Assembly (NCBI GenBank): GCA_964523675.1
Contig: CAZFZT010000107.1
Location: 1-8,189, forward strand
DNA: 8,189 nt
DNA from: CAZFZT01 sp964523675
Lineage (GTDB): Bacteria; Planctomycetota; Phycisphaerae; Phycisphaerales; SM1A02
Reading direction: 5' to 3'
Part shown: in pieces, positions 1-6,129 of the stretch
How the letters are laid out: each line of letters starts with the position of its first letter
How positions within the stretch are numbered: the first letter of the stretch is position 1
Program-made: the position numbers and the translations under genes
The notes under the pieces: generated by a model
Told to the model about the DNA's origin: nothing
Seen by the model: only the letters and a program-made list of their open reading frames with translations
Database searches by the model: none

Positions 1-5
1 CGGAC

Positions 6-359
6 ATGGCGCGCGAGAAGGTCGTCAGGTCAGCTGCGCTCACCCCCGAGCAGCGCGAAATCCTCGAAAAGCGAGGTGTGCTCTCCCCCGAAGAGATCCA
101 CCGCCTCGCGTCGAAGACGAAGAAGGCCATGCAGCGAGCCGGCTCGTCCCCGAGCCGGACGACGTCGAATCAACCCGAACCGTCATCCAATCCGGACGTC
201 AACCACCGCGAGGACGCCGCGGCTCGCAGTGAACCCAAGCCCTCCTGCCACTCCGACTACGTCGACCCGGAGACGGCGAAGAAACTCCAGGATGAGAACC
301 TCATTCAGATCAACACCGCGCCGGCCCACAACATCGCGAAGCACGACTCTGTGATCTGA
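6..359 (+). CDS. Small hydrophilic protein of unknown function (N-terminus may be upstream)
   Basis: I do not recognise this 117-residue protein. It is strongly hydrophilic, with no signal peptide or membrane segment. The N-terminal third is a charged, probably helical segment holding two similar short phrases, LTPEQREIL (residues 12-20) and LSPEEIHRL (26-34). A Ser/Pro/Arg/Asn-rich, probably disordered middle follows (about 46-80), and then a short C-terminal segment beginning YVDPETAKKL. The TGA stop at 357-359 is clear. The start is not: ATG lies only 5 bases from the window edge, the frame is open to the edge, and no ribosome binding site can be seen, so the true start may lie upstream. 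The conserved-looking ends and the different composition of the middle favour a real gene, but the opposite strand is also open here. It is followed by a terminator-like hairpin, so it may end a transcription unit. No function is proposed. Confidence 0.55.
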   Translation: MAREKVVRSAALTPEQREILEKRGVLSPEEIHRLASKTKKAMQRAGSSPSRTTSNQPEPSSNPDVNHREDAAARSEPKPSCHSDYVDPETAKKLQDENLIQINTAPAHNIAKHDSVI

Positions 360-415
360 CGCGGCTATACTCCCGCCAGATGGCACCCACTGCGTAAACA
401 GCAACTCGTCGCTCA

Positions 416-434
416 GCCGCCACAACGTGGCGGC
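416..434 (+). terminator. Possible rho-independent terminator after the first gene
   Basis: A perfect 8-bp GC-rich stem (GCCGCCAC / GTGGCGGC) with a 3-base loop (AAC) lies 57 bases after the stop of the first gene. On the + strand it is followed by GGTTTGTCT, which is only moderately T-rich. Placement and stem strength fit a terminator, but the weak T-tract leaves room for a different RNA structure or chance in GC-rich DNA. Confidence 0.35.
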
Positions 435-441
435 GGTTTGT

Positions 442-475
442 CTGCGCGCTCCAGCAGGAGAGACACAGCGCGCAG
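442..475. repeat. 9-bp perfect inverted repeat in the 360-570 intergenic region
   Basis: CTGCGCGCT (442-450) and AGCGCGCAG (467-475) are exact reverse complements separated by 16 bases. The repeat sits just beyond the terminator-like stem and about 95 bases before the RNHCP gene start. The long spacer suits a dimeric regulator operator or a looser hairpin better than a terminator. A chance origin is possible because the arms are mostly G and C. No convincing -35/-10 pair was found in the rest of this 211-bp gap. Confidence 0.3.
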
Positions 476-570
476 CGGCGGGTTGCTTGGCAGCATCTCC
501 AACAACCTTTTCGTTGAGAATCATCGGGTCAGCGCTCTCTGCGCCGGCCCGATTGAAGGGCTGTCATTTC

Positions 571-927
571 ATGTCACGCAAAGCAAGATTGGATCGGGAT
601 TTCACATGCATACACTGCCGGCAGGTGGTCGGCGCACGCTCATACGGCACATCGCACCGCAACCACTGCCCGCATTGCCTGTGGTCGCGGCATGTCGATG
701 AAGAGCCGGGCGACCGCCGCTGCCCGTGCCGCTCGCCGATGGAGCCGATCGCGATCGAGGTGCGCGGCCGGGGCGAGTGGGCGATCGTTCACCGCTGCAC
801 CGGCTGCGGCACGCTGCGCACAAACCGCGCTGCGGGCGACGACCACGTCCTCGCGCTGCTCTCGCTTGCGCTGCGGCCGATCGCCAACCCGGCGTTTCCG
901 CTCGATGGCTTCGGAACCGCACCGTGA
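571..927 (+). CDS. RNHCP domain zinc-finger-like protein
   Basis: This 118-residue protein matches the RNHCP family, small bacterial proteins named after a conserved Arg-Asn-His-Cys-Pro motif; their molecular role is not established. Visible landmarks are FTCIHC (Cys13/Cys16), the signature RNHCPHCLWSRHVD (residues 30-43, Cys33/Cys36), PGDRRCPC (Cys51/Cys53), then MEPI, GEW and HRCTGCG (Cys76/Cys79) followed by NR at 85-86. The paired cysteines suggest bound zinc. The domain fills nearly the whole protein, as is usual for the family. The frame is open further upstream, to an ATG at 427, but that extension has no family similarity and runs through the inverted repeats. The ATG at 571 puts the domain close to the N-terminus and has a modest GAAGGG ribosome site 10 bases upstream. 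It lies 78 bp before the large exported-protein gene, which has its own strong ribosome site; co-transcription is possible but not shown. Confidence 0.88.
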   Translation: MSRKARLDRDFTCIHCRQVVGARSYGTSHRNHCPHCLWSRHVDEEPGDRRCPCRSPMEPIAIEVRGRGEWAIVHRCTGCGTLRTNRAAGDDHVLALLSLALRPIANPAFPLDGFGTAP

Positions 928-993
928 ACCCTCAGCGTCCAGAGCAGGTACCATCACTGCCAACATCGGCCCCAGGATACGAAGGGCATACAC

Positions 994-1000
994 AGGAGGA
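994..1000 (+). promoter_or_regulatory. Strong Shine-Dalgarno site of the 817-residue protein gene
   Basis: AGGAGGA lies 5 to 6 bases before the ATG at 1006 and is nearly perfectly complementary to the 16S rRNA 3' end. It fixes the start of the long gene, which begins directly with a good signal peptide. The other genes in the window, apart from the FmdB gene, have much weaker sites. Confidence 0.8.
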
Positions 1001-1005
1001 GCACC

Positions 1006-3459
1006 ATGAGACGTCAAGTCATGTTTTTCGCCGCGGTGCTCGCATCGCTGGTGATCGGTTCGCACGCGCATGCCCAAGCAGCACGCGGCCACGGCATTCC
1101 CGACCCGATCACCACGGCTGAGCTTCAGCGCTACGCCGACCGACTGATGCTCAGCCATGACCAGCGCGTGGCTCTGCAGCCGTTTCATGATGAATACGTC
1201 GAAAACTTTCGCCTTCTGCGTGAAGGGGAGATCAAGCAGTTCATCGAGGCGGTGCAGAGGTCCGGCGGCATGATGCCCGGCCGCGAAGCGTACGAGAGCG
1301 CCGAGCGGGACCGGCAGAGAATCGTCTCGCGCATCGCCGCCCTCGACGATGCGCTCTTCGCATCGCTCGACCCGATGCTTACCCAGGAGCAGCGCGAGCG
1401 CCTGCCGCGCGTGCGGATGGCCCGCCAGCGGGCGCGGTCCGCGCCTGACTCCCGGCCGATGATGATGCAGACCAGCGCGCCGGACCTGAGCGAGCTCGCG
1501 CTGGAGATCGGCCTGTCGGCTTCCGAGCTTGAACGAATCGATCCAATGCTGTTCTCGTACGAACAAAAGCTCACGAAACTGGTTGAGGAGTTGCCGAAGG
1601 TCACCAACGCCGCACGGGAGAGTTTTCAGCAGGGCATCCAGGAGATGCGCGACAAGGTTGCGAGCAATCCCGAGGGCGCTGCGGATCAGCAGGCGGCCAT
1701 GATGGAGTTCATGCGCGACACGTTTCTTGCGCCGCAGGCCCATATGGTCGAGATGCGGGCGCTTGGGCGAAAAACGTTGTACGAGGTCATCCCACACCTC
1801 TCCGAGCCCGCCGGCCGCAAACTGCGCGACGCCTTCTTCGCTCGCGGCTATATGCGCACCGCGGTCACTCTGAATTCTCAGGCCGATCGAATGCTCAATA
1901 AGATCGACGCCAGTGAAGACGTCGCCGATGAGCAGCGTGAAGCCGTGAACGCACTTGCCGCGCAGGTGCGGCCGCGAATTGACGCCGTCGTCCGCGAGGC
2001 GATGGAGATAGCGGACAACCAAGAGCGAGTGCACTCAGAGATGTTCGGCGGCGGTAAGGACACTGAGGAGTATGACCGCCGATTGATGGAGCTGAGGAAG
2101 GAGATTCAGAAGCAGAGTGAGGTTGTTATGAACGGGCTGGCTGCGATCTTTCCGGACGAAGCGGCGCGCGCGGGCGTTCTGTCGGGCCCAGCGAGAAGGT
2201 CCGCCGGCGCTCCCGGCGTAGCCGTGGGCGGTTCGGGCGGCGGGCCCGGCATCCCGGTTGGGGCTGCGGTGATGCGAAACCAAAACACCCTTGTCGCGGT
2301 GTCCAGTGTGGAACTTGCGGAAATGGTTGAGCTGCTCGGCATTGACGATGAGCAGCGCGCTGTGCTTGATGAGCTCTTTCATTCATATAAGGAGCGCATC
2401 GCAGAGAATGTCAACGTGCTCGGCAGAGATGATTCAATAATCATCGCCCTGGGACGGGAGGATGGGGTGGAGCGAATCACTCGCGCGCTGGAGCGGCAAC
2501 GAAACGCCCTGGCGTCATTGACGCAGGAGGATGAGCGATTCATGCAGGACCTGGCATCGCTCTTCCCGGATGACGAAGGCGCGCTTGAGCGCATTCGATT
2601 GCGACGTGAACGCCGCCGCGTGGCCGGCTCTCTCGAGTCCTCCGCGCGCCGGGGATTCTTTGGCGGGAGATCGGCTCACTCGATCGACCTCACTCGCATC
2701 GCCCGGCAGAAGGGACTTGATGTAACTTCTTCGCCTGAGGCGGTTGAATCGCTCCTCAGGTATGAGCGCGAACTTACGAAGTTGATGCACAACTACCACG
2801 AAAAGGCCATTGCCGCCAGCGAAGCCGATGCTCTGGTGACGGCAAAGATGATGGCGGAGGCGGACCCGCAGGGCGGCGGCGTGGTCATTGCGCGACGATC
2901 GACGGATGAAGACTGGCGCGAGCAGCAGCGGCTGCGTGAAGAGGTCGAGCGAGCAGAAGAACACGTTGGTGATCTGCATCGCGAGACGGCGCATCGCCTG
3001 TATGACGTTCTTCCTCGAGCGGATGCCGAAACGCTGCTGCGCGAATATCGCCGACAGGCGTATCCGAGTGTGTACATGGATCCCGGGGCGATGGAGCAGT
3101 TCATCATGCAGTCGCTGCGAATGGAGGATCTGAGCGAATCGCAGCGCAATCGCCTTGTCGAAGCACTCGCTGAGTATCGCGCGAAGTATCACGAGATGAC
3201 GGAACAGCTTCGCGAGGTGACTGAGCGGTTCGAGCAGGCGCAGCGGGAGCGAAGAGCAGCCAGGGAGCGCGGCGAGCGGACAACCTTTGATCGCACGATT
3301 CGTGAGCAGCTCCAAACCCTCCGCCACGAACGCCGCGAACTCAACGCCCGCGCCCAGATCAATCTCAAAGGTATTCTCAACGAGCAGCAACTCGAACGCC
3401 TCGGCCCGCTGCCGGAGCTCGATCAGGATTGGCGGCGGCGCTTCGGCGCACCGTGGTAA
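1006..3459 (+). CDS. Large exported helical protein with repeated CpxP/Spy-like (LTxxQ) modules
   Basis: This 817-residue protein starts with a clear signal peptide: basic MRRQ, a hydrophobic core at about 5-18, and an Ala-X-Ala site (AHAQA, 21-25). It should therefore leave the cytoplasm. The rest is highly charged, almost certainly helical, and has no further membrane segment. A recurring pattern of roughly 100-130 residues can be traced by eye about six times: an opening helix with a Q-R motif followed by a helix with Tyr/Phe and Leu, and a closing helix ending in an LTxxQ-like or FPDE motif. Openers include LSHDQR (49-54), DEQR (308-311), DDEQR (447-451) and LSESQR (709-714). Closers include LTQEQR (125-130), LTQED (505-509) and LNEQQL (791-796). 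YEQKLTKL in the second module resembles YERELTKL in the fifth. A Gly/Ala/Pro linker (about 390-423) separates the halves. Single LTxxQ proteins such as CpxP, Spy and ZraP are small periplasmic stress proteins. A multi-module relative is my inference, and the function is unknown. Confidence 0.82.
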   Translation: MRRQVMFFAAVLASLVIGSHAHAQAARGHGIPDPITTAELQRYADRLMLSHDQRVALQPFHDEYVENFRLLREGEIKQFIEAVQRSGGMMPGREAYESAERDRQRIVSRIAALDDALFASLDPMLTQEQRERLPRVRMARQRARSAPDSRPMMMQTSAPDLSELALEIGLSASELERIDPMLFSYEQKLTKLVEELPKVTNAARESFQQGIQEMRDKVASNPEGAADQQAAMMEFMRDTFLAPQAHMVEMRALGRKTLYEVIPHLSEPAGRKLRDAFFARGYMRTAVTLNSQADRMLNKIDASEDVADEQREAVNALAAQVRPRIDAVVREAMEIADNQERVHSEMFGGGKDTEEYDRRLMELRKEIQKQSEVVMNGLAAIFPDEAARAGVLSGPARRSAGAPGVAVGGSGGGPGIPVGAAVMRNQNTLVAVSSVELAEMVELLGIDDEQRAVLDELFHSYKERIAENVNVLGRDDSIIIALGREDGVERITRALERQRNALASLTQEDERFMQDLASLFPDDEGALERIRLRRERRRVAGSLESSARRGFFGGRSAHSIDLTRIARQKGLDVTSSPEAVESLLRYERELTKLMHNYHEKAIAASEADALVTAKMMAEADPQGGGVVIARRSTDEDWREQQRLREEVERAEEHVGDLHRETAHRLYDVLPRADAETLLREYRRQAYPSVYMDPGAMEQFIMQSLRMEDLSESQRNRLVEALAEYRAKYHEMTEQLREVTERFEQAQRERRAARERGERTTFDRTIREQLQTLRHERRELNARAQINLKGILNEQQLERLGPLPELDQDWRRRFGAPW

Positions 3460-3545
3460 CTCGCTGCTGCTCACACTGCATCGCGCAAACACTTGCCTCA
3501 ATTCGCCGCGCCGGTCGCGACTGAGAGCTACGATCGGTAACGGCC

Positions 3546-5006
3546 ATGGAACATCGGCACCCTGCATCATCGGCGATCCAGAATATGACTCTGACTTCAG
3601 CCAGCACGGGTGAAGTTTCAAGCGTCGCAGCCCAACTGCACCGTATTCAAAGCGAGCGTATCGGTCCGATCCTCGAACTCGTCGCTTCGATCAGCAAGGC
3701 AACCGAGCCCGGCGAGGTGCTGCGGGTCTTCTCGCACGGCATCGCGCAACTGCGCGGCCCGTTCGGGTACATCTCACTTTCAACACGCGACCTGGCCAAT
3801 GGCGATTATCGAATCACCCGGCTGCACACACCCGAGGAGATGGCCATGCTCGGCGCGGAACGCGCCTGGCCGCCGCGCAGCCGGTTACCTGTACATCGGG
3901 GTGGATTCCTCGGCGAAGTGATTCGCGAACCGCACCCCGTTCTTGTGACGCACAACCTGAACGTTCCACATGATCCAGTGCTGGGGAATGCGCTGGATCG
4001 ATACCAGTCCATGATGGCCCTGCCGCTCTTCGACGGCGGCGAGGCGCTCAACTGGGCGATCCTGCTCAGTGACCGCCCTCATGCCTACGACGCGGTCGAG
4101 GTCGAGGAAGCCCTTCTGCGGGGAAACCTCGTGGGCGGAACCGTGCGCACGGTTTTGATGGCGGAGGAACTTCGTCGAGCGCACGCGCGCATTCGCAATG
4201 AGATCGAACAGATCGCGCGCATTCAACGAGCGCTGCTACCTGATGATCTACCCCAGATCACCGGCGCTTCCCTCGCTGCTCACTATGAGATGTTCGATGA
4301 AGCGGGCGGCGACTACTATGACTTTCTCCCGCTGCGCAGCCGCCTTGATGGAAGCGGTCGTGGCGATCTGGACGGACCATGGGGCATCCTCATCGCCGAT
4401 GCGTCCGGCCACGGTCCGGCAGCGGCGGTCGTCATGGCAATGGTCCATGCAATCCTCCATGCCTATCCGAGCATGGCGAGCGGTCCGGGTGAAACGCTGA
4501 AACACTTGAACCGCCATCTGTGCGAGAAGCGAATCGAGAGTAGTTTCGTTACGGCGTTCTTTGCCATCTACGACCCCAAGACGCGCATCATGCAGTATGC
4601 CCGAGCGGGCCATGAGCCCCCGCTACTGAAAAATCCAGGTGAAGGCGCGAGCGTCTCAAGACTCGCGGAGGTCGGCGGCCTGCCGCTCGGGATCGAACCC
4701 GATGCTCAATATGAGAATGCCTCCATCACGCTCCTGCCAGGTCAGAACGTCGCGTTCTACACCGATGGAATCACTGATGCCTTGAGCCCCGACGGAACGC
4801 GATTCAGCATCGAGGCGATCGAGCGGGCGCTGACCTCATGCAGTGGTCAACCCGGCTGCGTCGTGGAGTCAGTCACCAGCGCGTTGGCAGAACATGAACG
4901 CGGGGCACGGTCGACCGATGACCAGACCATCGTGGTGCTGCGCATTGACGATGAACCGGCGCTGACGCCGATCGTCATCTCAGCGCAAGAGGACGCGAGT
5001 GGATGA
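3546..5006 (+). CDS. GAF-SpoIIE (PP2C-type) serine/threonine phosphatase, RsbU-like
   Basis: This 486-residue cytoplasmic protein has no signal peptide or membrane segment. An N-terminal GAF-like sensory domain (about 40-205) is joined by a helical linker ending QRALLPDDLP, typical of RsbU-type enzymes, to a PP2C phosphatase domain (about 240-470). The catalytic landmarks are all present: GGDYYD (254-259), IADASGHG (283-290), AGHEPP (354-359), FYTDGITDA (404-412) and TDDQT (457-461), so the metal-binding aspartates are intact and the enzyme should be active. Family members dephosphorylate a serine on anti-sigma-factor antagonists (STAS proteins) in partner-switching pathways. No STAS or anti-sigma kinase gene lies in this window, so the partner must be elsewhere. 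The GAF ligand cannot be inferred. The start is uncertain: the ATG at 3546 and a second one 13 codons later (3585) both lack a strong ribosome site. It lies 86 bp after the exported-protein gene, a gap in which I see neither a terminator nor a promoter. Confidence 0.9.
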   Translation: MEHRHPASSAIQNMTLTSASTGEVSSVAAQLHRIQSERIGPILELVASISKATEPGEVLRVFSHGIAQLRGPFGYISLSTRDLANGDYRITRLHTPEEMAMLGAERAWPPRSRLPVHRGGFLGEVIREPHPVLVTHNLNVPHDPVLGNALDRYQSMMALPLFDGGEALNWAILLSDRPHAYDAVEVEEALLRGNLVGGTVRTVLMAEELRRAHARIRNEIEQIARIQRALLPDDLPQITGASLAAHYEMFDEAGGDYYDFLPLRSRLDGSGRGDLDGPWGILIADASGHGPAAAVVMAMVHAILHAYPSMASGPGETLKHLNRHLCEKRIESSFVTAFFAIYDPKTRIMQYARAGHEPPLLKNPGEGASVSRLAEVGGLPLGIEPDAQYENASITLLPGQNVAFYTDGITDALSPDGTRFSIEAIERALTSCSGQPGCVVESVTSALAEHERGARSTDDQTIVVLRIDDEPALTPIVISAQEDASG

Positions 5007-5017
5007 ATGCTGCGCGA

Positions 5018-5395
5018 TCAGTTGGATGCCGCCGAATTGCGCTTCGTCGCCGACTTCTTCGACTTCTTCGACATCTCGCTCGATCCTGAACCGCAGCCGT
5101 TCTTTGCTTGCGTTTTGGCATCGGCTCCACAGGCGCACCCACCATTGGAGCCGCTTGCACTCGCCGGCTCGGCGGCCTTCTTGTCCGCCTCCGCCGCCTT
5201 CTTGTACGAATCGCTGCGATAGTCCGTCTCATAGAACCCGCCGCCCTTGAAGATGACTCCCGCGCCGGTGCCGATGAGACGTTGCAACTTCAGCCGACCG
5301 CACTCCGGGCACTTGCGCTTCACGGCATCGGACATCTGCTGGAACACTTCAAACGCGTGGCCGCAACCTTCACATGCGTATTCGTAGGTCGGCAT
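5018..5395 (-). CDS. FmdB family zinc-ribbon protein
   Basis: This 125-residue protein opens with the FmdB-type zinc ribbon: MPTYEYACEGCG, with Cys8/Cys11 and Cys29/Cys32 in two CxxC pairs, followed by the typical FKGGGFYETDYR stretch (49-60). FmdB was named from a formamidase gene cluster and called a putative regulator; its biochemical role is still unclear. The second half is low-complexity: Lys/Ala repeats (YKKAAEADKKAAEP, 64-77), a Gly/Ser region with three further cysteines (87, 89, 101), and a Lys/Ser-rich end. That tail is probably disordered and may be nucleic-acid or membrane associated, but this is guesswork. The gene starts 3 bp after the grpE stop and uses a ribosome site inside the end of grpE, so it is almost certainly the last gene of the chaperone operon. 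It converges with the phosphatase gene, leaving 11 bp between the stops and no space for a separate terminator. Confidence 0.9.
   Translation of the reverse strand: MPTYEYACEGCGHAFEVFQQMSDAVKRKCPECGRLKLQRLIGTGAGVIFKGGGFYETDYRSDSYKKAAEADKKAAEPASASGSNGGCACGADAKTQAKNGCGSGSSEMSKKSKKSATKRNSAASN
5051..5072. repeat. 9-bp tandem repeat in the FmdB gene tail
   Basis: CGACTTCTT occurs twice in a row, followed by a partial third copy (CGAC). On the coding (-) strand it encodes the Ser-Lys-Lys repeats near the C-terminus (SKKSKKS, residues 109-115). Because the unit is a multiple of three, slippage would change tail length without breaking the frame. Confidence 0.6.
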
Positions 5396-5398
5396 GAC

Positions 5399-5974
5399 TT
5401 ACTCCTCACTCTCTTTATGGGCGTCTTCTTCAGCGTCATCCTGCGCGGCCTCCGACGCGATGGCGACCTTGGCCGGACGCAAGACGTGATCGACCATAGC
5501 GTAACCCGGCTGTAGCACGCTCACAATGTGGCCGGGCCGGACCCCTGCGGCATCCTGGCGCAACATTGCTTCGTGCCTGTTCGGGTCGAACTCCTCATCG
5601 AACTGCGGATGGATCGTCTCGATTCCATGCGCCGCAAGCGCTTTGGTCAGTTCATCGTGGACGATCCTGACGCCCCCGAGCAATTGCTTTGCAGTCGTTT
5701 TCGACGGATCCTGATTGAGCGCAAGGTCAAAGTGATCGAGGACGGGAAGAAGCGACTTGGCAAGCCGCGCCACGCCTGAATGCAAGGCGCGGCGCTCGTT
5801 CTCTGCAGCGCGGCGCTGATAATTGGCAAAGTCAGCCAAAGCTCGCTGCCGTGCTGCGAGCGCGTCGTCGCGTTCCGCTTCAAGTGTGCGGATCAGTTCG
5901 GCCGCCTCTTCGGAAAGCTCGATCGGAGGTGATTCGCGTTCCTCTTGTTCGATTTTCGACTTCTGCTTCGGCAT
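5399..5974 (-). CDS. grpE: GrpE nucleotide-exchange factor of DnaK
   Basis: This 191-residue protein releases ADP from DnaK so that substrate can leave, acting as a cytoplasmic dimer. It shows the family layout: an acidic, probably coiled-coil N-terminus (about 19-62) containing ALADFANYQRR (45-55), LLPVLDHFDLAL (75-86), then FDPNRHEAML (129-138) and GYAMVDHVLRPAKV (157-170) in the beta domain. An acidic tail closes the protein. The frame continues upstream to an ATG at 6046, but the ATG at 5974 gives the usual GrpE length and has an AGGAA site 8 bases before it, so I chose that start. A 155-bp gap separates it from dnaJ upstream; downstream the FmdB gene is translationally coupled. dnaK, the partner, is not in the window, and the order dnaJ then grpE differs from the common grpE-dnaK-dnaJ order. 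Confidence 0.95.
   Translation of the reverse strand: MPKQKSKIEQEERESPPIELSEEAAELIRTLEAERDDALAARQRALADFANYQRRAAENERRALHSGVARLAKSLLPVLDHFDLALNQDPSKTTAKQLLGGVRIVHDELTKALAAHGIETIHPQFDEEFDPNRHEAMLRQDAAGVRPGHIVSVLQPGYAMVDHVLRPAKVAIASEAAQDDAEEDAHKESEE
5402..5407 (-). promoter_or_regulatory. Shine-Dalgarno of the FmdB gene, made of grpE's last sense codons
   Basis: On the - strand, GAGGAG is both the last two glutamate codons of grpE (just before its TAA) and an excellent ribosome site 6 bases before the FmdB ATG at 5395. Ribosomes ending grpE would sit on the initiation region of the next gene, so the two are probably translationally coupled. Confidence 0.8.
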
Positions 5975-5982
5975 GATCATTG

Positions 5983-5987
5983 TTCCT
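5983..5987 (-). promoter_or_regulatory. Shine-Dalgarno deciding the grpE start
   Basis: AGGAA on the - strand lies 8 bases before the ATG at 5974. A further in-frame ATG at 5980 is too close to this site (2 bases), and those at 6004 and 6046 have no comparable site, which supports the 191-residue GrpE. Confidence 0.6.
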
Positions 5988-6129
5988 GAGACATGACGGT
6001 TCATCGCAGCTTGGCGGATGTTCGTCGTCCGGTGCGCCGGGCGCAACGGCGTGAACCGCAGATGTTCGCCTCGCCGTCATCGTTCGTGTGCATATCGCGC
6101 TCCATCATCTGTCCACTTCCTGATTCACT

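Noticed and set aside
360..375. TATACT at 366-371 as a -10 promoter element
   Set aside because: No -35-like sequence lies about 17 bases upstream, and a promoter here would read through the terminator-like stem before reaching a gene.
427..570. N-terminal extension of the RNHCP gene from an upstream ATG
   Set aside because: The extra 48 residues match nothing in the family, run through the inverted repeats, and the ATG at 571 already gives a complete domain with a ribosome site.
640..2034. Long open frame of 464 codons on the - strand opposite the RNHCP and exported-protein genes
   Set aside because: It lies antisense to two well-supported genes, has no recognisable domain, and long antisense frames are common in GC-rich DNA. 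The same applies to the - strand frame at 2515-3621.
5975..6046. N-terminal extension of GrpE to the ATG at 6046
   Set aside because: It makes GrpE unusually long with unrelated residues and has no ribosome site, whereas the ATG at 5974 has AGGAA at proper spacing.
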